A DNA stretch of 32,164 nucleotides. Source: Chloroflexota bacterium (lineage in GTDB: Bacteria; Chloroflexota; Anaerolineae; Anaerolineales; Villigracilaceae). The notes under the pieces were generated by a model. It worked only from the letters and a program-made list of their open reading frames with translations, had not been told where the DNA came from and ran no database searches. The stretch spans positions 1 to 32,164 of the forward strand of contig JAKAKJ010000020.1 in the NCBI GenBank assembly GCA_021824575.1, given 5' to 3'. A program made the position numbers and the translations under genes. Positions 31,773 through 32,164 of this stretch are shown piece after piece (positions within the stretch are counted from its first letter, which is position 1; every line of letters begins with the position of its first letter).

Positions 31773-31843
31773 AGTAGTTATATGGTTTCTTAGTTTGGTA
31801 ATCTAACTATCAAACTAATGAACTACCCAACTATATAACTACT
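31773..31843. repeat. Long inverted repeat between rpmG and tRNA-Trp
   Basis: An outer 11-bp stem (AGTAGTTATAT at 31773-31783 with 31833-31843) encloses an inner 7-bp stem (TAGTTTG at 31791-31797 with 31811-31817), with weaker pairing between. It overlaps the rpmG stop and ends just upstream of the tRNA. It may be an RNA-processing hairpin or an old inserted repeat. There is no T-run to mark a terminator. Confidence 0.7.
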
Positions 31844-32009
31844 TCGTTTCGCGATGAAGCGTGTGCTTCCTGCAACGCGGACAATACTTCTTGAATTCAA
31901 GTCTGTTCGGATCGTTGCGGCGATTCTTCTCTGTCGTGTAATTCCGTTCCTTGCAATCACTGCATTGCAGCGTGATCACCGGACGGACATCCTTTTTCTT
32001 CGAAGCCAT
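31839..32009 (-). CDS. rpmG: 50S ribosomal protein L33
   Basis: A 56-residue L33 with both zinc-binding pairs (CSDC at 16-19 and CPRC at 43-46), so it is the zinc form (C+). It reads [15 protein letters not shown] at the N-terminus and ends in HRETK. It lies 21 bases after tuf and before tRNA-Trp. The stop codon falls in the right arm of the inverted repeat at 31773-31843. Confidence 0.95.
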   Translation of the reverse strand: MASKKKDVRPVITLQCSDCKERNYTTEKNRRNDPNRLEFKKYCPRCRKHTLHRETK

Positions 32010-32030
32010 CTCTTACTACCTTGCTTTCTC

Positions 32031-32164
32031 TTATTCCAATATTTTTGTCACGACACCAGCGCCGACGGTCAGACCGCCTTCGCGGATGGCGAACTTCGAG
32101 CCCTGCTCCAACGCCACCGGCACGATCAACTCCACCGTCAGGTTCACATCGTCTCCCGGCATCA
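32031..32164 (-). CDS. tuf: Elongation factor Tu, C-terminal part (continues beyond window)
   Basis: The last 43 codons of EF-Tu domain III are seen, starting from [20 protein letters not shown] and ending in [10 protein letters not shown] before the TAA. The sequence [15 protein letters not shown] is the family's conserved end. The gene enters from the window edge on the minus strand and leads the tuf-rpmG-trnW-secE-nusG unit. Confidence 0.95.
   Translation of the reverse strand, partial: MPGDDVNLTVELIVPVALEQGSKFAIREGGLTVGAGVVTKILE

Noticed and set aside
1-32164. CRISPR array or prophage
   Set aside because: No series of regularly spaced direct repeats and no phage structural, integrase or lysis genes are seen.

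Overview
The window looks like a chromosomal segment of a Chloroflexota bacterium, probably Anaerolineae. This is inferred from the overall protein character, the tuf-rpmG-trnW-secE-nusG-rplK-rplA-rplJ-rplL order, a Gram-positive-type SOS box (GAAC-N4-GTTC) at lexA, an operon of DUF2089/DUF4097/SHOCT-like proteins, and interspersed REP-like repeats. No 16S rRNA is present, so the assignment is an inference.

Layout. 1-4005: an IS256-family element lies immediately upstream of, and has cut off the 5' end of, an AT-rich type I restriction-modification methylase gene; an HsdS-like specificity gene follows. 4005-4860: repeat debris, a DUF559 nuclease and a broken copy of an SDR gene. 4860-12646 (plus strand): a tandem GNAT acetyltransferase, two SDR oxidoreductases, a small arsenic module (ArsR, ArsM and a 25-residue seven-cysteine peptide, with the same ATAGA-N6-TCTAT operator before arsR and before arsM), a TetR regulator with an extended-SDR reductase, a DegV lipid-binding protein and a further SDR. 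12695-17420 (minus): two MFS exporters, an NTF2-like/GNAT fusion and a SAM methyltransferase. 17500-20095 (minus): four successive genes that each carry the same short helical module. 20485-21159 (plus): lexA with its own SOS box.

21217-27853 (minus) is the highlight: a compact seven-gene operon encoding what looks like a complete eukaryote-style ubiquitin-like conjugation pathway. In transcription order it has an E1-like adenylating enzyme fused to a GntR DNA-binding domain, a membrane-anchored prokaryotic RING protein (E3 candidate), a ubiquitin-like domain fused to an E2 with its catalytic Cys, a free ubiquitin-like protein 77% identical to the fused one, a JAMM/MPN isopeptidase with an intact metal site, a membrane FHA protein and a secreted/anchored von Willebrand A protein. 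A consensus promoter overlaps a FadR/GntR-like operator in front of the E1 gene, and a strong terminator closes the operon. Several of its proteins share short (V/I)(R/K)(I/V/L)K tails, and the E1 ends in KLRGG, reminiscent of ubiquitin's own C-terminus.

28018-32164 (minus) is the ribosomal/translation cluster: rplL, rplJ (with L10 leader and attenuator), rplA, rplK, nusG with a long acidic extension, secE, tRNA-Trp, rpmG and the 3' end of tuf. Several starts here are TTG or lie downstream of the longest open frame.
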